Assembly (NCBI GenBank): GCA_944323955.1 | Contig: CALUUK010000004.1 | Location: forward strand, 62,001-126,000 | Origin: Candidatus Gastranaerophilales bacterium | GTDB lineage: Bacteria; Cyanobacteriota; Vampirovibrionia; Gastranaerophilales; Gastranaerophilaceae | Direction of reading: 5' to 3' | Length of the DNA stretch: 64,000 nt | Shown: in pieces, positions 8,983 to 19,885 of the stretch | Numbering within the stretch: the first letter of the stretch is position 1 | How the letters are laid out: the number at the start of each line of letters is the position of its first letter | Notes under the pieces: model-generated | What the model saw: only the letters and a program-made list of their open reading frames with translations | Told to the model about the DNA's origin: nothing | Database searches by the model: none | Made by a program: the position numbers and the translations under genes

Positions 8983-9486
8983 TTATTTGTTAAGGTTAAT
9001 AAATTGATTTTCACGTGTTATTGCAACCATACCGGATCGAACGAGTTCTTTTACACCTAAAGGTCTTAAAAGTGCAATTATGGCTGTAATCTGCCGTGTA
9101 TCCCCGCTGTATTCAAGCGTGTAAGTATCGGGTGAAACATCAATAATTTTAGCGCCGAAAATTTCCGATATTCTTAAAATTTCACTTCTTGCATCGTCTT
9201 TTGCCGTTACTTTACAAAGAACCAGTTCTCTGTCTATACACTTGTCTGCTGATTTTGGAAGTTCAACCACTTTTATTGTATTTATAAGACGGTTTAATTG
9301 TTTGCAAATCTGTTCAATTACAACCTCATCACCCGTTGTAACAATGGTAATTCTGGAATAAGTTTCATCTATTGTAGCTGCAACGGTCAAACTTTCAATA
9401 TTAAAACCCCTTGTGGAAAATAAATCACACACACAGGAAAGAATTCCGGGTTCATTTTTTACAAGTACCGAAATCGTATGTTTCAT
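8983..9486 (-). CDS. ilvH: Acetolactate synthase small (regulatory) subunit
   Basis: A 167-residue regulatory subunit with an N-terminal ACT domain (KHTISVLVKNEPGILSCVCDLFSTRGFNIESL, first ~75 residues) that binds valine for feedback control. The C-terminal domain follows (ELVLCKV to GVKELVRSG). It activates the catalytic subunit IlvB, encoded immediately upstream. The ilvB stop lies 2 bases before the ilvH start, and the ilvH ribosome site (GGAG) lies inside the end of ilvB, so translation is probably coupled. Confidence 0.94.
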   Translation of the reverse strand: MKHTISVLVKNEPGILSCVCDLFSTRGFNIESLTVAATIDETYSRITIVTTGDEVVIEQICKQLNRLINTIKVVELPKSADKCIDRELVLCKVTAKDDARSEILRISEIFGAKIIDVSPDTYTLEYSGDTRQITAIIALLRPLGVKELVRSGMVAITRENQFINLNK

Positions 9487-9488
9487 AA

Positions 9489-11231
9489 TTATTCTCCTAA
9501 TCCTGTTTCAGTGTTATTTGACAGTAATACTTCATTTAACGGTTTGCCTGCTAAGACCCAGGGATAAACCATTTCAAAAGGTTCAACAACAAAATCCATA
9601 ATCACGGGTCCGTCATAAGCCATTGCTTTATCAAGTGCCGTATCTATTTGAGATTCTTCGGTTATTCTCATTCCCAAAACCCCGTATGCTTCTGCAAGTT
9701 TTACATAATCGGGTGATGTAATCGGTGTTTGGGAATAATGTTTATTGAATAATTTTTCCTGCCATTGTCTTACCATTCCGAGATAACCGTTATTAATAAC
9801 TGCAATTTTAACCGGAATTTTATAGTCAACACAGGTCATCAATTCCTGAATATTCATTTGAATACTTCCGTCACCGGCTATATTGAAAACAAGACGGTCT
9901 TTATCAGCTATTTGAGCACCGATTGCAGCGGGGAAACCAAATCCCATTGTGCCCAAACCACCGGAAGTAACAAGCTGACGCGGTTTGTTAAACTTAAATA
10001 GTTGGGCAGTCCACATTTGATGCTGCCCCACTTCGGTTGCAATTATCGGATTTTTGTCTTTTGTTTTTTCATATATATGTTCAATTACCGTTTGCGGACT
10101 CATTTTACCGTTTTCAACAGCTCTTATTACTCTTTTTGATTTCCAGGAATTTATCTGTTCAACCCATGCTCTTCTGAAATTTTCTTCGTAGGTATATTTC
10201 CCCGTATTAAATTCTCTTAACATGATATTTAATACATTTTTTGCATCACCTACGATGGGGATATCGACGTGAACATTTTTGCTTATAGAGCAAGGATCAA
10301 TATCAACGTGAATAACCTGAGCATCTTTACAAAAACGTTTTAAACAGCCAGTTATTCTGTCATTAAATCTTGTACCTACCGCGAAGAGCACGTCACAATT
10401 ACTGATAGCCAGATTTGCCCAGTAATTACCGTGCATACCGAGCATCCCAAGAGAAAGATTATCATCCTGAGGGTAGGTGCCGATTCCCATAAGAGTTGTA
10501 GCTACAGGTATATTAAGTTTCTTGGCAAGTTCTCTTATTTCCATCCAGGCATCAGAATGTATTACACCGCCGCCTGAAATGATTGCGGGACGCTGTGCTT
10601 CACAAAGCAGTTTTAATGCTTTTTTACACTGCATCGGGTGTCCTTCGTAATTCGGGTTATAACCCGGCAGTACAATTTTGTCCGGATATTTAAATTCCAT
10701 TTTTGATGTTAAAACATCTTTAGGCAATGATACAACAACGGGACCGGGTTTCCCCGTTTTTGCTATATGGAAGGATTCTTTTATTACTCTGGGTAAATCA
10801 TTTATATTTTTTACCAGATAATTATGCTTGCAGCAGCTGCGTGTGATTCCTACAATATCGGCTTCCTGAAAAGCGTCGTTACCGATTAACTTTGAATCAA
10901 CCTGACCCGTAAATACAACAAGCGGATAGCTGTCATAGTAGGCATTTGCAATACCGGTTATGGCGTTGCAGGCTCCGGGACCGGATGTTACAAGAACAAC
11001 ACCGGGTTTTCCTGTTATTCTTGCATAGCCTTCCGCCGCATGAACGGCGGCTTGTTCATGTCTTACAAGATAGTGTTTGATGAAATCACAATTGTACAGT
11101 TCGTCGTATATATGGAGAATTACTCCACCCGGGTAGCCGAATATTTTATCTACACCTTCTTCTTTTAAACATTCCAGAAATATTTTTGCACCTGATATTT
11201 TTTCTGTTTTATTCATTTGTTCGGCGGTCAT
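9489..11231 (-). CDS. ilvB: Acetolactate synthase large (catalytic) subunit
   Basis: A 580-residue thiamine-diphosphate enzyme joining two pyruvates, or pyruvate and 2-oxobutyrate, as the committed step to valine, leucine and isoleucine. The N-terminal pyrimidine-binding domain carries the catalytic Glu in VRHEQAAVHAAEGYAR. A central FAD-type domain follows. The C-terminal domain has GGLGTMGFGFPAAIGAQ and the ThDP/Mg motif GDGSIQMN...NNGYLGM. The start has a GGAGAAA site. It is transcribed away from ilvC across a 190-base shared promoter region and is followed by ilvH. Confidence 0.95.
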   Translation of the reverse strand: MTAEQMNKTEKISGAKIFLECLKEEGVDKIFGYPGGVILHIYDELYNCDFIKHYLVRHEQAAVHAAEGYARITGKPGVVLVTSGPGACNAITGIANAYYDSYPLVVFTGQVDSKLIGNDAFQEADIVGITRSCCKHNYLVKNINDLPRVIKESFHIAKTGKPGPVVVSLPKDVLTSKMEFKYPDKIVLPGYNPNYEGHPMQCKKALKLLCEAQRPAIISGGGVIHSDAWMEIRELAKKLNIPVATTLMGIGTYPQDDNLSLGMLGMHGNYWANLAISNCDVLFAVGTRFNDRITGCLKRFCKDAQVIHVDIDPCSISKNVHVDIPIVGDAKNVLNIMLREFNTGKYTYEENFRRAWVEQINSWKSKRVIRAVENGKMSPQTVIEHIYEKTKDKNPIIATEVGQHQMWTAQLFKFNKPRQLVTSGGLGTMGFGFPAAIGAQIADKDRLVFNIAGDGSIQMNIQELMTCVDYKIPVKIAVINNGYLGMVRQWQEKLFNKHYSQTPITSPDYVKLAEAYGVLGMRITEESQIDTALDKAMAYDGPVIMDFVVEPFEMVYPWVLAGKPLNEVLLSNNTETGLGE

Positions 11232-11248
11232 AATTTTCTCCGTTTTTT

Positions 11249-11321
11249 CACTAAAATGATAAAAAATTGTCCAAAATTCCTTTTTATTTACTTAAATTTT
11301 ACTATTATCAAGATTTTAGTG
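11249..11321. promoter_or_regulatory. ilvB/ilvC divergent control region with spaced inverted repeat
   Basis: CACTAAAAT (11249-11257) and its exact reverse complement ATTTTAGTG (11313-11321) flank the AT-rich divergent promoter region. They are 64 bases apart centre to centre, a spacing of about six helical turns. A shared operator pair controlling ilvBH and ilvC is a reasonable reading. No leader peptide rich in Ile/Leu/Val was found. Confidence 0.3.
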
Positions 11322-11346
11322 CAAATTTTTTGTAAAATTTTCTATA

Positions 11347-11375
11347 TTGACTACTGTTTTTTATAGGATTAAACT
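11347..11375 (+). promoter_or_regulatory. Candidate ilvC promoter
   Basis: TTGACT (-35) and TAAACT (-10) are separated by 17 bases. The -10 matches the consensus at four of six positions. The predicted start would leave an untranslated leader of about 40 bases before the ilvC ATG. Confidence 0.35.
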
Positions 11376-11406
11376 TATGAAAGCTGATATTTACTAAAAA
11401 AATTAG

Positions 11407-12420
<1,014 letters not shown>

Positions 12421-12433
12421 TAATCTGTTTTAT

Positions 12434-12465
12434 AAAAAAGAGGAAACATTTGTTTCCTCTTTTTT
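12434..12465. terminator. Strong bidirectional terminator after ilvC
   Basis: A perfect 15-bp stem (AAAAAAGAGGAAACA with its complement) has a 2-base apparent loop and T-runs on both strands. It lies between the convergent ilvC and the DUF1796 gene and can serve both. Confidence 0.85.
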
Positions 12466-13123
12466 AATTTTTCATAAATTTATCTATTTCAGATTTGACT
12501 TGCTGCGTAACAGTTTCTTCAAACAATTTTCCCTCTTTTGATTCGTAATACTTTTTTCTGTCCCAGTATTTTCCGTATTTCTTTGATGGAAAAGGAATTT
12601 TTAAAACGGAAACATTTTTATATTCCTTTGTTACAACGTCATTAAAATCAAGAATTACCAGTTTAAACGGTTTATTACCGCGTATACTTTTTAAAACTTC
12701 ATATAAATTTTCAATATCTTCTTCTTTCTTAAGTGCTTGGACAAAAATAATCGGCTTATAATCCTTAATGATTTTTCTGAAATTTTCAATTCTGCCTGAA
12801 ATTCTCTCTGTAAGTTTATCTTTATCGTTTATATTGCAATCTTTATCATGGAAAAATTCGGTATTGTCTGTTTTCTTCCAGATTCCTTTTTTTCTGAAAT
12901 CAAGCCAGCATCTTGTATATTTTTCAAAGTATAAATCATCAAGATATCCTTCAAAATCATTTTTAATGTAATAAGTAATTCTTTTTACGGGATGAATAAC
13001 TAAGTCAAAAGGACAGGATAATTCACCCTGTGCTTTTGACGGTTTAAGATGTTGTCTTGTCAATATTGTTCTTGAGATGCAATAACAACCCAAAGATACT
13101 ATTTCATACTTCTTTTCTTCCAT
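12464..13123 (-). CDS. DUF1796-family protein (putative papain-like cysteine peptidase)
   Basis: A 219-residue protein with the N-terminal SLGCYC segment (~10-15) and CPFDLVI (~37-43), which match the DUF1796 pattern of a conserved SLGxxC followed by a PFD motif. Members are described as putative papain-like cysteine peptidases but also occur in polysaccharide loci, so the real activity is uncertain. There is no signal peptide or membrane segment. The C-terminus is Lys-rich. It starts 3 bases after the ilvD stop with only a weak ribosome site, so it is probably translated from the ilvD transcript. Its link to branched-chain synthesis is not obvious. Confidence 0.65.
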   Translation of the reverse strand: MEEKKYEIVSLGCYCISRTILTRQHLKPSKAQGELSCPFDLVIHPVKRITYYIKNDFEGYLDDLYFEKYTRCWLDFRKKGIWKKTDNTEFFHDKDCNINDKDKLTERISGRIENFRKIIKDYKPIIFVQALKKEEDIENLYEVLKSIRGNKPFKLVILDFNDVVTKEYKNVSVLKIPFPSKKYGKYWDRKKYYESKEGKLFEETVTQQVKSEIDKFMKN

Positions 13124-13126
13124 AAA

Positions 13127-14791
13127 TTATATACTTGTGACAGCTCCTTTATCAGATGAAGAGACTACTGCGGCATATCTTTTTAAATATCCTTTTTTAA
13201 TTTTGTAAGAAAGAGGTACAAAGTCTTTTTTTCTTTGCTCCAATTCTTTTTCGTCAACTTTCAAAGTTATTTCACGATTTGGAATATTAATATATATTTC
13301 ATCGCCGTCTTGTATAAGTCCTATTAACCCCCCTGCCGGAGCTTCCGGAGAAATGTGCCCGATACAAAGACCTCTTGTGCCTCCTGAAAATCTTCCGTCG
13401 GTTATAAGCGCAACATGTTTACCCAGTCCTTTTCCGACAATTGCCGAAGTAGGGGAAAGCATTTCTCTCATACCCGGGCCGCCTTTAGGACCTTCGTATC
13501 TTATAACTACAACATCACCTTTAACTATTTTATCATCCATAATAGCTTTCATGGCGTCTTCTTCGCTGTTGAAGGTTTTTGCCTTGCCTGTAAATTCAAG
13601 ACATTCTTTTTCAACACCGGATATTTTTACAACGGCGCCATTCGGTGCAAGATTTCCGTGAAGAACTGCAAGTCCGGGATTTGACGTTACGGGATCCGAT
13701 ATCGGTCTTATAACTTCGTTATCACACCATATATCGGCTTTCGCTATTTCGGATAGCTTTATTCCGGAAACACCGACCGTATCTTTCATTTCAGATATAT
13801 TTCCGTATATTGTTTTTAAAACTGCCGGAATACCGCCTGCATTATCCAAATCCGTCATTGTTTTTGCCGCTGACGGGTCAAGTTTTATAATCTGCGGAAC
13901 TTTAAAACTCAATTCTTCAAAGTCTTTCAGTGTTATATCAACGCCGGCTTCATTAGCAATAGCAAGTAAGTGAAGAATGGAGTTTGTTGAACCGCCGAGA
14001 GCAAGGTCTGTAATAATTGCATTTCTTATTGAATCCTTTGTAATAATTGAAGAAGGACGAATATCTTTTTCAATAAGTTCATTTATAATAAGTCCGGAAT
14101 CAAAAGCAATACGTTTTGTTTTTGCGCTCACGGCTGCTGATGTTGCGCATCCGGGAAGGCTCATTCCCATAACTTCAGTTAAACATGCCATTGTATTAGC
14201 GGTATATAACCCCTGACATGCGCCTGCTGACGGACAGGAAGTTATTTCCATTTCATGAAACATTTTTTCGTCTATTTCTCCGTTAGAGAATTTTCCTACC
14301 GCTTCAAAAGTTCCTTTTATCATTGTAAGTGTGTTATTGCGGCATTTTCCGTCAAGCATGGGTCCAACAGTTACAATAATAGAGGGAATGTCAAGTCTTG
14401 CTGCTGCCATAATCATTCCGGGAGTTATTTTATCGCAGTTTGTAAGAAGTACGAGACCGTCCAGCTTATGAGCCTGAGCAACGGATTCAACGCAATCCGC
14501 AATTAAATCACGGGAAGGCAGAGAATAGTTCATCCCGCTATGTCCCATTGCAATACCGTCACAAATTGCAGGAACTCCGAAAATAAAAGCCTGTCCGCCG
14601 CCCGAGTGGATACCTTTTTCTATTTGGCGTTCTATTTCTCTCATGCCGGAATGCCCCGGTACCAAATCGGAAAAGCTGCTTGCTATACCGATAAATCTTT
14701 TATCTATCTGGTTTTCACTTACTCCTGTTCCATAAAGCAATGCTCTGTGCGGAGTCCTTTGTATTCCTTTTTTTATTTCGTCACTTCTCAT
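13127..14791 (-). CDS. ilvD: Dihydroxy-acid dehydratase
   Basis: A 554-residue Fe-S dehydratase that converts dihydroxy-isovalerate and dihydroxy-methylvalerate to the 2-oxo acids. It has the family segments [15 protein letters not shown] near the start, [12 protein letters not shown] with a cluster cysteine, and [19 protein letters not shown] with further cluster cysteines. The C-terminal [13 protein letters not shown] and [11 protein letters not shown] complete the pattern. The length is typical. A GGAG site precedes the ATG. Together with ilvBH and ilvC this window encodes every step from pyruvate to the branched 2-oxo acids. Confidence 0.96.
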   Translation of the reverse strand: MRSDEIKKGIQRTPHRALLYGTGVSENQIDKRFIGIASSFSDLVPGHSGMREIERQIEKGIHSGGGQAFIFGVPAICDGIAMGHSGMNYSLPSRDLIADCVESVAQAHKLDGLVLLTNCDKITPGMIMAAARLDIPSIIVTVGPMLDGKCRNNTLTMIKGTFEAVGKFSNGEIDEKMFHEMEITSCPSAGACQGLYTANTMACLTEVMGMSLPGCATSAAVSAKTKRIAFDSGLIINELIEKDIRPSSIITKDSIRNAIITDLALGGSTNSILHLLAIANEAGVDITLKDFEELSFKVPQIIKLDPSAAKTMTDLDNAGGIPAVLKTIYGNISEMKDTVGVSGIKLSEIAKADIWCDNEVIRPISDPVTSNPGLAVLHGNLAPNGAVVKISGVEKECLEFTGKAKTFNSEEDAMKAIMDDKIVKGDVVVIRYEGPKGGPGMREMLSPTSAIVGKGLGKHVALITDGRFSGGTRGLCIGHISPEAPAGGLIGLIQDGDEIYINIPNREITLKVDEKELEQRKKDFVPLSYKIKKGYLKRYAAVVSSSDKGAVTSI

Positions 14792-14897
14792 AAAACTCTC
14801 CTTCTCTTATCCCGATAAAATTATTCTACCAAAGAGTTCATTTTTCTGATAGAGTTTATTTATCTTTTGTGTTTTTGTATAAAGAAAGGAGAGAATC

Positions 14898-15308
14898 ATG
14901 AAAAAATTATTTACAATTTTAGTATTATCAGTTGTTTTTTTGATGACGGGATTTTCAGGTGTATCGTTTAACGGTTTTATGGCTGGAAAAGCGGAAGCGG
15001 CAGCTGCCGTAAAACAGGTCAGAGCAATGCATATTCTGGTTCCTACGGAACAGGAAGCTGTTAATATACGTAAAGAAATTATGACCGGCGAAGATAAGAT
15101 GCAAATATTTAACAATTTCAGAAATGCGGCAAAAAAATATTCAAAATGTCCTTCCGGAGCTTCTGGCGGTGATCTTGGCTGGTTTGGAAAAGGTGATATG
15201 GTCCCCGAATTTGAAAAGGCAGCATTCGATATCCCGAGCGGTGAAGTATCTGAACCTGTGAAAACTGCGTACGGATGGCATTTAATTTATGTTATTTCAA
15301 AGAAATAA
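14898..15308 (+). CDS. Exported parvulin-type peptidyl-prolyl isomerase
   Basis: A 136-residue protein with an N-terminal signal peptide (basic MKK, hydrophobic core, likely cleavage after AEA near residue 35). It is followed by a single PpiC/rotamase domain: VRAMHILVPTEQEA, AKKYSKCPSGASGGDLGWFGKGDMVPEFEKAAF, and YGWHLIYV at the C-terminus. It should speed proline isomerisation in folding proteins outside the cytoplasm. It consists of the catalytic domain alone, unlike SurA or PrsA, which have chaperone arms. A good AAAGGAG site precedes it. It overlaps the convergent phosphopantetheinyl transferase gene by 12 bases. Confidence 0.88.
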   Translation: MKKLFTILVLSVVFLMTGFSGVSFNGFMAGKAEAAAAVKQVRAMHILVPTEQEAVNIRKEIMTGEDKMQIFNNFRNAAKKYSKCPSGASGGDLGWFGKGDMVPEFEKAAFDIPSGEVSEPVKTAYGWHLIYVISKK

Positions 15309-15770
15309 TTCTTGTATTTTTTCAAGTTTAAATTTATTGCCCGAGGCAATTGAAAAAATATAATTTCCATTTAAATTATCACTGAAGCGGTATTTAACTT
15401 CACCATGAAGTTTATATGCCGCTTCATATTCTGTCCAGCATTTGTAAAAAGCGTATAAGGAATCTTCTTCCAGTTCAAACTTCATTCTTTTTGCTATTTC
15501 TTTGTAATCGCGCTTTGTAATTTGTTCCATATCAAACCCTACGGGATTTTTATCAAAGCAGACCGCTGCATATTCTCCCGAATGTGAAATTGAAAATTGA
15601 AGAGAAGAATTTTTGAAAGACGGCTTTTTATTTATTAGCTCAATTTCCGGATTTTGAATATGATAAATGTTTTCGGCACAATATTCAAGAACATATCTTC
15701 CTGCATCATGCCCTTTTCTGTATCTGTTCCCGGCTTTAAAATTACATATTTTTATATAAAATAAATCCAT
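15297..15770 (-). CDS. 4'-phosphopantetheinyl transferase-like protein
   Basis: A 157-residue Sfp/AcpS-superfamily protein. Conserved segments are SISHSGEYAAVCF (~77), VGFDMEQI (~96, with the Mg2+-binding acidic residues), and KCWTEYEAAYKLHG (~125). The last deviates from the usual WTxKEA motif by replacing the Lys with Tyr. The family attaches the phosphopantetheine arm to carrier proteins. The protein is shorter than Sfp (~230 residues), so its activity is likely but not certain. It is the last gene of a three-gene minus-strand unit, starting 1 base after the upstream stop. Confidence 0.75.
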   Translation of the reverse strand: MDLFYIKICNFKAGNRYRKGHDAGRYVLEYCAENIYHIQNPEIELINKKPSFKNSSLQFSISHSGEYAAVCFDKNPVGFDMEQITKRDYKEIAKRMKFELEEDSLYAFYKCWTEYEAAYKLHGEVKYRFSDNLNGNYIFSIASGNKFKLEKIQELFL

Positions 15771-15771
15771 A

Positions 15772-16608
15772 TTATAAGCTCAGATAATAATCTTTTAACA
15801 GTTTTGTATCACCTTCAATATTAGGACTTTCACAAACAAGGGCACCTTTTACGTTAAATTGTTTAAGAACTTTTAACAGGTCTTTATAATTCATATCGCT
15901 TTCTTTAAGTATAAGGTGGTTTTTCTCCCCCTTTATTCCGTATTCAATGCCTGCAAGATGCATATGCATATGATTAAGAACATCGCTGCCAAGTTCTCTT
16001 GCAACAAATTCTATCATTTTTGAAAATTCATCGTAAGTATTATATATGCCGTTATTTCTGGCATGAATATGTGCAAAATCGATGCAGGGAAGAACATTTT
16101 TAAATTCTTTTGACAATTTTACTATTTCTTCTAATGTTCCCCACTGTGTCCCTTTCCCTGTTGTTTCGGGACGTATCCAGATGTTATTGTTTTCTTTTTC
16201 CAATTCTGCTGATATTTTTTCAATTGAAGAATAAACAGTTTTATATACATCATCAACAGGTTTTTTCATATAAAATGCGGCATGAAAAGTTATGCTGTAT
16301 GCTCCGATTGCCCGGCCCATACGGGCCGTTTCCAGTATTCTTATAACACTGGCATCAATCTTTTCGGATTCATCGGAGTTTAAGTTTATATAATAAGGTC
16401 CGTGGCAGGTAACCATCAATCCTTCTTTTTCGGTAAAATCCTTGACCAGAGATTGATTAGCTTCATTCATTCTTACTCCGTGGACAAACTCGACTTCTAT
16501 ACCGTCAAGATTCATTTCTTTAATTATTTCAAGTCCCTTTTTATATCCTTTGTTCTCAGAAGATAAAGGAAGTCCTGCAGTCAGGAAGTTTAATTTATCC
16601 GTTGTCAA
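15772..16608 (-). CDS. Endonuclease IV-like TIM-barrel protein (AP endonuclease family 2)
   Basis: A 278-residue TIM barrel starting at TTG behind AGGAG. It has the metal-ligand pattern of the Nfo/xylose isomerase-like fold: CHGPYYINL (~69), TFHAAFY (~107), PETTGK (~147), CIDFAHIHARN (~174), MHMHLAGIEYG (~214) and CESPNIEG near the end. Three metal sites appear intact. It may cleave abasic sites in DNA, or be a sugar-phosphate isomerase relative. The order HGPY, PETTGK, DFAH and HxH fits endonuclease IV best. It overlaps the upstream formyltransferase gene by 14 bases. Confidence 0.72.
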   Translation of the reverse strand: MTTDKLNFLTAGLPLSSENKGYKKGLEIIKEMNLDGIEVEFVHGVRMNEANQSLVKDFTEKEGLMVTCHGPYYINLNSDESEKIDASVIRILETARMGRAIGAYSITFHAAFYMKKPVDDVYKTVYSSIEKISAELEKENNNIWIRPETTGKGTQWGTLEEIVKLSKEFKNVLPCIDFAHIHARNNGIYNTYDEFSKMIEFVARELGSDVLNHMHMHLAGIEYGIKGEKNHLILKESDMNYKDLLKVLKQFNVKGALVCESPNIEGDTKLLKDYYLSL

Positions 16609-17539
16609 AAATATCTCCTTTTTTTAGTTTTACGCGTTCAATAAATTCTTTTGCGTTGGATATAAAGAAACCGCCGTATTGAAGGCATTCGGGCATAATT
16701 ATATCTTTTCCGCAAGCAATTTTTATGTTTTTCTTTGCTTCAATGATTGTTCCGGGAGCATAATGATGTTTTTGTTTGATAATTTTTGCCGAGTTAATTC
16801 TTACAACATAACCTTTATACATTGTAACAGCACCGATAAACGGATTTAGTGCTCTTATAAAACGTTCGATTTCAACGGCGGATTTATTCCAATCGATGAA
16901 AACATTTCTTTTTGCAAAAGAAAGTGCGTATGCTCTCTTTTTTTCATTACCAAGGGGCTGGGGTTTTCTTGGAAATTCATGTGATTCATAATAATCAAGT
17001 GCCTCATAAAGCATGGATGCGCACATTTCATTTGTACGGTAAAACAATGTTCCCATTGTCTCGTTTAAATCAAGACTGAATCTGTACTGGGATATAATAT
17101 CTCCCGTATCAAATTCTTCATCCATAAAGTGAAGAGTTATAGCAGATTCTTCTTCGCCGTTAATTATAACGTGAGAATACGGGTTTGCGCCTCTATAGTC
17201 GGGCAATTTTGAAGGATGAAGATTTATAAATCCGTCTTTAGGTAATCTTAATAATTCTTTTGGAAATTTTTTGTTATAAGAAGCCACGACACCCAGATCC
17301 GCATTTAAATTTCTTATTTTATTTAAAAATTCTTTTTCATTCAGGTTTTTCTCATATTCCACTAATTCATATCCCATGGATTTTGCATTGTTTACCATTA
17401 AAGAATATGTAGGGTCTTCTTTGGGCGGCGGTACGACACCTATAATATTTATGCCTTTTTCATTTAATTTGTGCAGGCAGACAAGCGCCATATCAGGCAT
17501 GCCGATAAAAAGTATTCTCTTTTCGTATTTCTTTTTCAC
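16595..17539 (-). CDS. Formyltransferase-family protein (Fmt-like)
   Basis: A 314-residue protein starting at GTG. It has an N-terminal formyl-THF transferase fold with NLHPSKLPDYRGANP (~124-138, catalytic Asn and His) and DTGDI (~165, catalytic Asp). A C-terminal OB-like domain (IDWNKSAVEIERFIRALNP onward) is typical of methionyl-tRNA formyltransferase and of sugar N-formyltransferases. The HPSKLPDYRG variant differs from the usual HASLLPRWRG of Fmt, so it may formylate an amino sugar instead. No other fmt is seen in this window. It heads a three-gene unit with the endonuclease-like and phosphopantetheinyl transferase genes. Confidence 0.7.
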   Translation of the reverse strand: MKKKYEKRILFIGMPDMALVCLHKLNEKGINIIGVVPPPKEDPTYSLMVNNAKSMGYELVEYEKNLNEKEFLNKIRNLNADLGVVASYNKKFPKELLRLPKDGFINLHPSKLPDYRGANPYSHVIINGEEESAITLHFMDEEFDTGDIISQYRFSLDLNETMGTLFYRTNEMCASMLYEALDYYESHEFPRKPQPLGNEKKRAYALSFAKRNVFIDWNKSAVEIERFIRALNPFIGAVTMYKGYVVRINSAKIIKQKHHYAPGTIIEAKKNIKIACGKDIIMPECLQYGGFFISNAKEFIERVKLKKGDIFDNG

Positions 17540-17638
17540 TTCTTATATCCTTCGTTTTAATTATACCAAAAAATTATTGCTTTTATTTTGTGCATGTTTT
17601 TAATAGAATGGTAAAAGAAACACGACGAGGTAAAAGCA

Positions 17639-18904
17639 ATGCTTGATATAAGAATGATAAGGGAAAATCCCGATAAGGTTAATGAGCTTTTAAAAAGAAG
17701 AAATCCCGAACTTTCAATTGACGGAATTCTTGATATAGACGCAAAAAGGCGTAAAGTGCAGGCTCAGGCGGATGAGTTAAGGGCAAAAAGAAAGAATATG
17801 TCCCAGCAAATCGGTATGATGAAAAAAGAAGGTAAAAATACCGATGAAATACAATCGGAAGTCAAGTCTATGGGCGATGAAATTTCTCAATTGGAAATTC
17901 AAGAACAAGAACTTGATGCACAGCAGCGAAAATTACTGCTTTCGACTCCGAACATCCCTGATGAAACAACACCTATTGGTTCATCAGATGCTGAAAATGT
18001 TGAAATAAAAAGATGGGGAGAACCCCGAAAAACATCTTTTGAGCAGAAGGCTCACTGGGATATTTGTACGGAAAAAAATATCGTAGATTTTGAACGCGGA
18101 GTTAAACTGTCTCAATCAAGATTTTCTCTTTACAGAGGAAAAGGCGCTCAATTGGAACGTGCGATTATTAATTTCTTTTTGGATACACATACAACAGAAC
18201 ACGGCTATGAAGAAATTCTTCCTCCCGTAATGGTTAACGCTGCGGCAATGACAGGCACCGGACAACTTCCTAAATTTGCTCAGGATATGTATAAATGTGA
18301 AGAAGAAGATTTGTATCTTATTCCGACCGCAGAAGTTCCGGTTACAAATATCTACGCGGGTGAAATTTTGAGTGAAGATGATCTTCCTAAATATATGACT
18401 GCATATACCCCCTGTTTCAGAAGAGAAGCTGGCAGCGCCGGAAAAGATACCAGGGGTTTAATCCGCCAGCATCAATTTAACAAGGTTGAGTTAGTAAAAT
18501 TAACAACACCCGAAACAAGCGTTGAAGAACATGAAAAACTTACCAGAAATGCGGAAAGAATACTTGAACTTCTTGAACTGCCATATAGAAGAGTTGCTCT
18601 TTCTACAGGTGATATAGGATTTTCTGCAAGAAAATGTTTTGACCTTGAAGTTTGGCTTCCTTCTTATAATGCATATAAAGAAATTTCAAGCTGTTCTAAC
18701 TTTGGTGATTTTCAGGCAAGAAGAGCCAATATAAGATACAGAAGCAAAGAAACAGGCAAGCCCGTGTTTGTTCATACCTTAAATGGTTCCGGACTTGCAG
18801 TCGGCAGAACATTTGCAGCTATTTTGGAAAATTTCCAGAATGAAGACGGAACGGTTACCATACCTAAAGTGCTCAGAAAATATACGGGATGGGATATTCT
18901 GTAG
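17639..18904 (+). CDS. serS: Seryl-tRNA synthetase
   Basis: A 421-residue class II synthetase. Residues ~1-110 form the long antiparallel coiled coil that grips the long variable arm of tRNA-Ser. The catalytic core follows with motif 2 ([26 protein letters not shown]) and motif 3 ([18 protein letters not shown]). A GAGG site lies 8 bases before the ATG. tmk starts 1 base after the serS stop. This begins a plus-strand chain of overlapping genes running to hisH. Confidence 0.96.
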   Translation: MLDIRMIRENPDKVNELLKRRNPELSIDGILDIDAKRRKVQAQADELRAKRKNMSQQIGMMKKEGKNTDEIQSEVKSMGDEISQLEIQEQELDAQQRKLLLSTPNIPDETTPIGSSDAENVEIKRWGEPRKTSFEQKAHWDICTEKNIVDFERGVKLSQSRFSLYRGKGAQLERAIINFFLDTHTTEHGYEEILPPVMVNAAAMTGTGQLPKFAQDMYKCEEEDLYLIPTAEVPVTNIYAGEILSEDDLPKYMTAYTPCFRREAGSAGKDTRGLIRQHQFNKVELVKLTTPETSVEEHEKLTRNAERILELLELPYRRVALSTGDIGFSARKCFDLEVWLPSYNAYKEISSCSNFGDFQARRANIRYRSKETGKPVFVHTLNGSGLAVGRTFAAILENFQNEDGTVTIPKVLRKYTGWDIL

Positions 18905-18905
18905 C

Positions 18906-19535
18906 ATGAAAAAAGGCTTATTTATAACATTCGAAGGGGCGGATGGTTCAGGAAAAACCACCCAGCTGAATAAAATAAAAGACCTGTTAGTCGAACAAGG
19001 CTTTGATGTGGTTGTAACGCGTGAACCCGGGTCGCTTGATATAGGACAAAAAATCAGAAATATATTGCTCCATCAGGAAGGTTTTGTATCGGACAGATGT
19101 GAAATGTTCCTGTTTTTAGCAGACAGAAGCCAGCATGTTGATGAACTTATTAAACCTGCAGTTGAACAGGGTAAAATAGTTCTTTGTGACCGCCATACCG
19201 ATTCTACGGTTGCATATCAGGGATATGGAAGAGGACAGGATATTGAACTTTTGAAGCGTTTAAATAAAATTGCGGTAGACGGAATTGTGCCTGATTTAAC
19301 ATTGCTTTTTGATGTCTCGACTCAAACGGCACAAGATCGTGTTGGCAGTGAAAAAGACAGAATGGAATCCGCCGGAGCGAAATTTCACTCCAGAGTAAGA
19401 AACGGATATCTTGAACTTCAAAAAGAAAATCCTGACAGAATAAAAATTATTGATGCAAATAATGATATAGATAAAGTATTTGAAGATACAAAAAATATTG
19501 TGGTAAAACTTATACAAGAAAGTCGAGGAGTATAA
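18906..19535 (+). CDS. tmk: Thymidylate kinase
   Basis: A 209-residue kinase converting dTMP to dTDP. The frame is open further upstream inside serS. The natural start is the ATG at 18906, which begins MKKGLFITFEGADGSGKTTQ with the P-loop GADGSGKT. The DRHTDSTVAYQGYGRG segment (~92) carries the DRY/H motif and the substrate Ser/Thr residues, and a lid region lies near residue 145. The length is standard. Its stop shares one base with the next start (TAATG), so translation is coupled. Confidence 0.94.
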   Translation: MKKGLFITFEGADGSGKTTQLNKIKDLLVEQGFDVVVTREPGSLDIGQKIRNILLHQEGFVSDRCEMFLFLADRSQHVDELIKPAVEQGKIVLCDRHTDSTVAYQGYGRGQDIELLKRLNKIAVDGIVPDLTLLFDVSTQTAQDRVGSEKDRMESAGAKFHSRVRNGYLELQKENPDRIKIIDANNDIDKVFEDTKNIVVKLIQESRGV

Positions 19536-19885
19536 TGACCGAATCATACAGACGTTGGTATGACAATGACCCGATTTTAAAAGAAGCATTAGAGTTATTA
19601 AAACTGCAAACGGATGATACGAAAAATGCGGCTGCGGATTTTATGATTTCGCTTCAGGAACAGGTTGCACAAGATGTAATCGAACGTATTTATGAAATAA
19701 CTCAAAATTTTGCGGGAAAAGGTAACAGATGGTACGATTCGGATCCTGTTATGCTGAAGGCAATTGAGCTTTTAAGAGCGGCTCCGCCCAAAACCCAGCG
19801 GGTTGCTGCATTGAAATTACTTCTTGCAATGGAAAATAATAAATTGGATGAATTAGATAAATTAGATAAAAATGAGCTTGAGTAG
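19535..19885 (+). CDS. Small protein of unknown function with an internal duplication
   Basis: A 116-residue soluble, acidic protein. Two copies of the same segment are visible: RWYDNDPILKEALELLK near residues 6-22 and RWYDSDPVMLKAIELLR near residues 67-83. Each is followed by a helical stretch with a QxV/AA pattern (NAAADFMISLQE and RVAALKLLLAME). The C-terminus ends in a short LDK repeat. I know no assigned function. It sits in the operon between tmk and folE2, overlapping both (1 and 14 bases). Confidence 0.75.
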   Translation: MTESYRRWYDNDPILKEALELLKLQTDDTKNAAADFMISLQEQVAQDVIERIYEITQNFAGKGNRWYDSDPVMLKAIELLRAAPPKTQRVAALKLLLAMENNKLDELDKLDKNELE

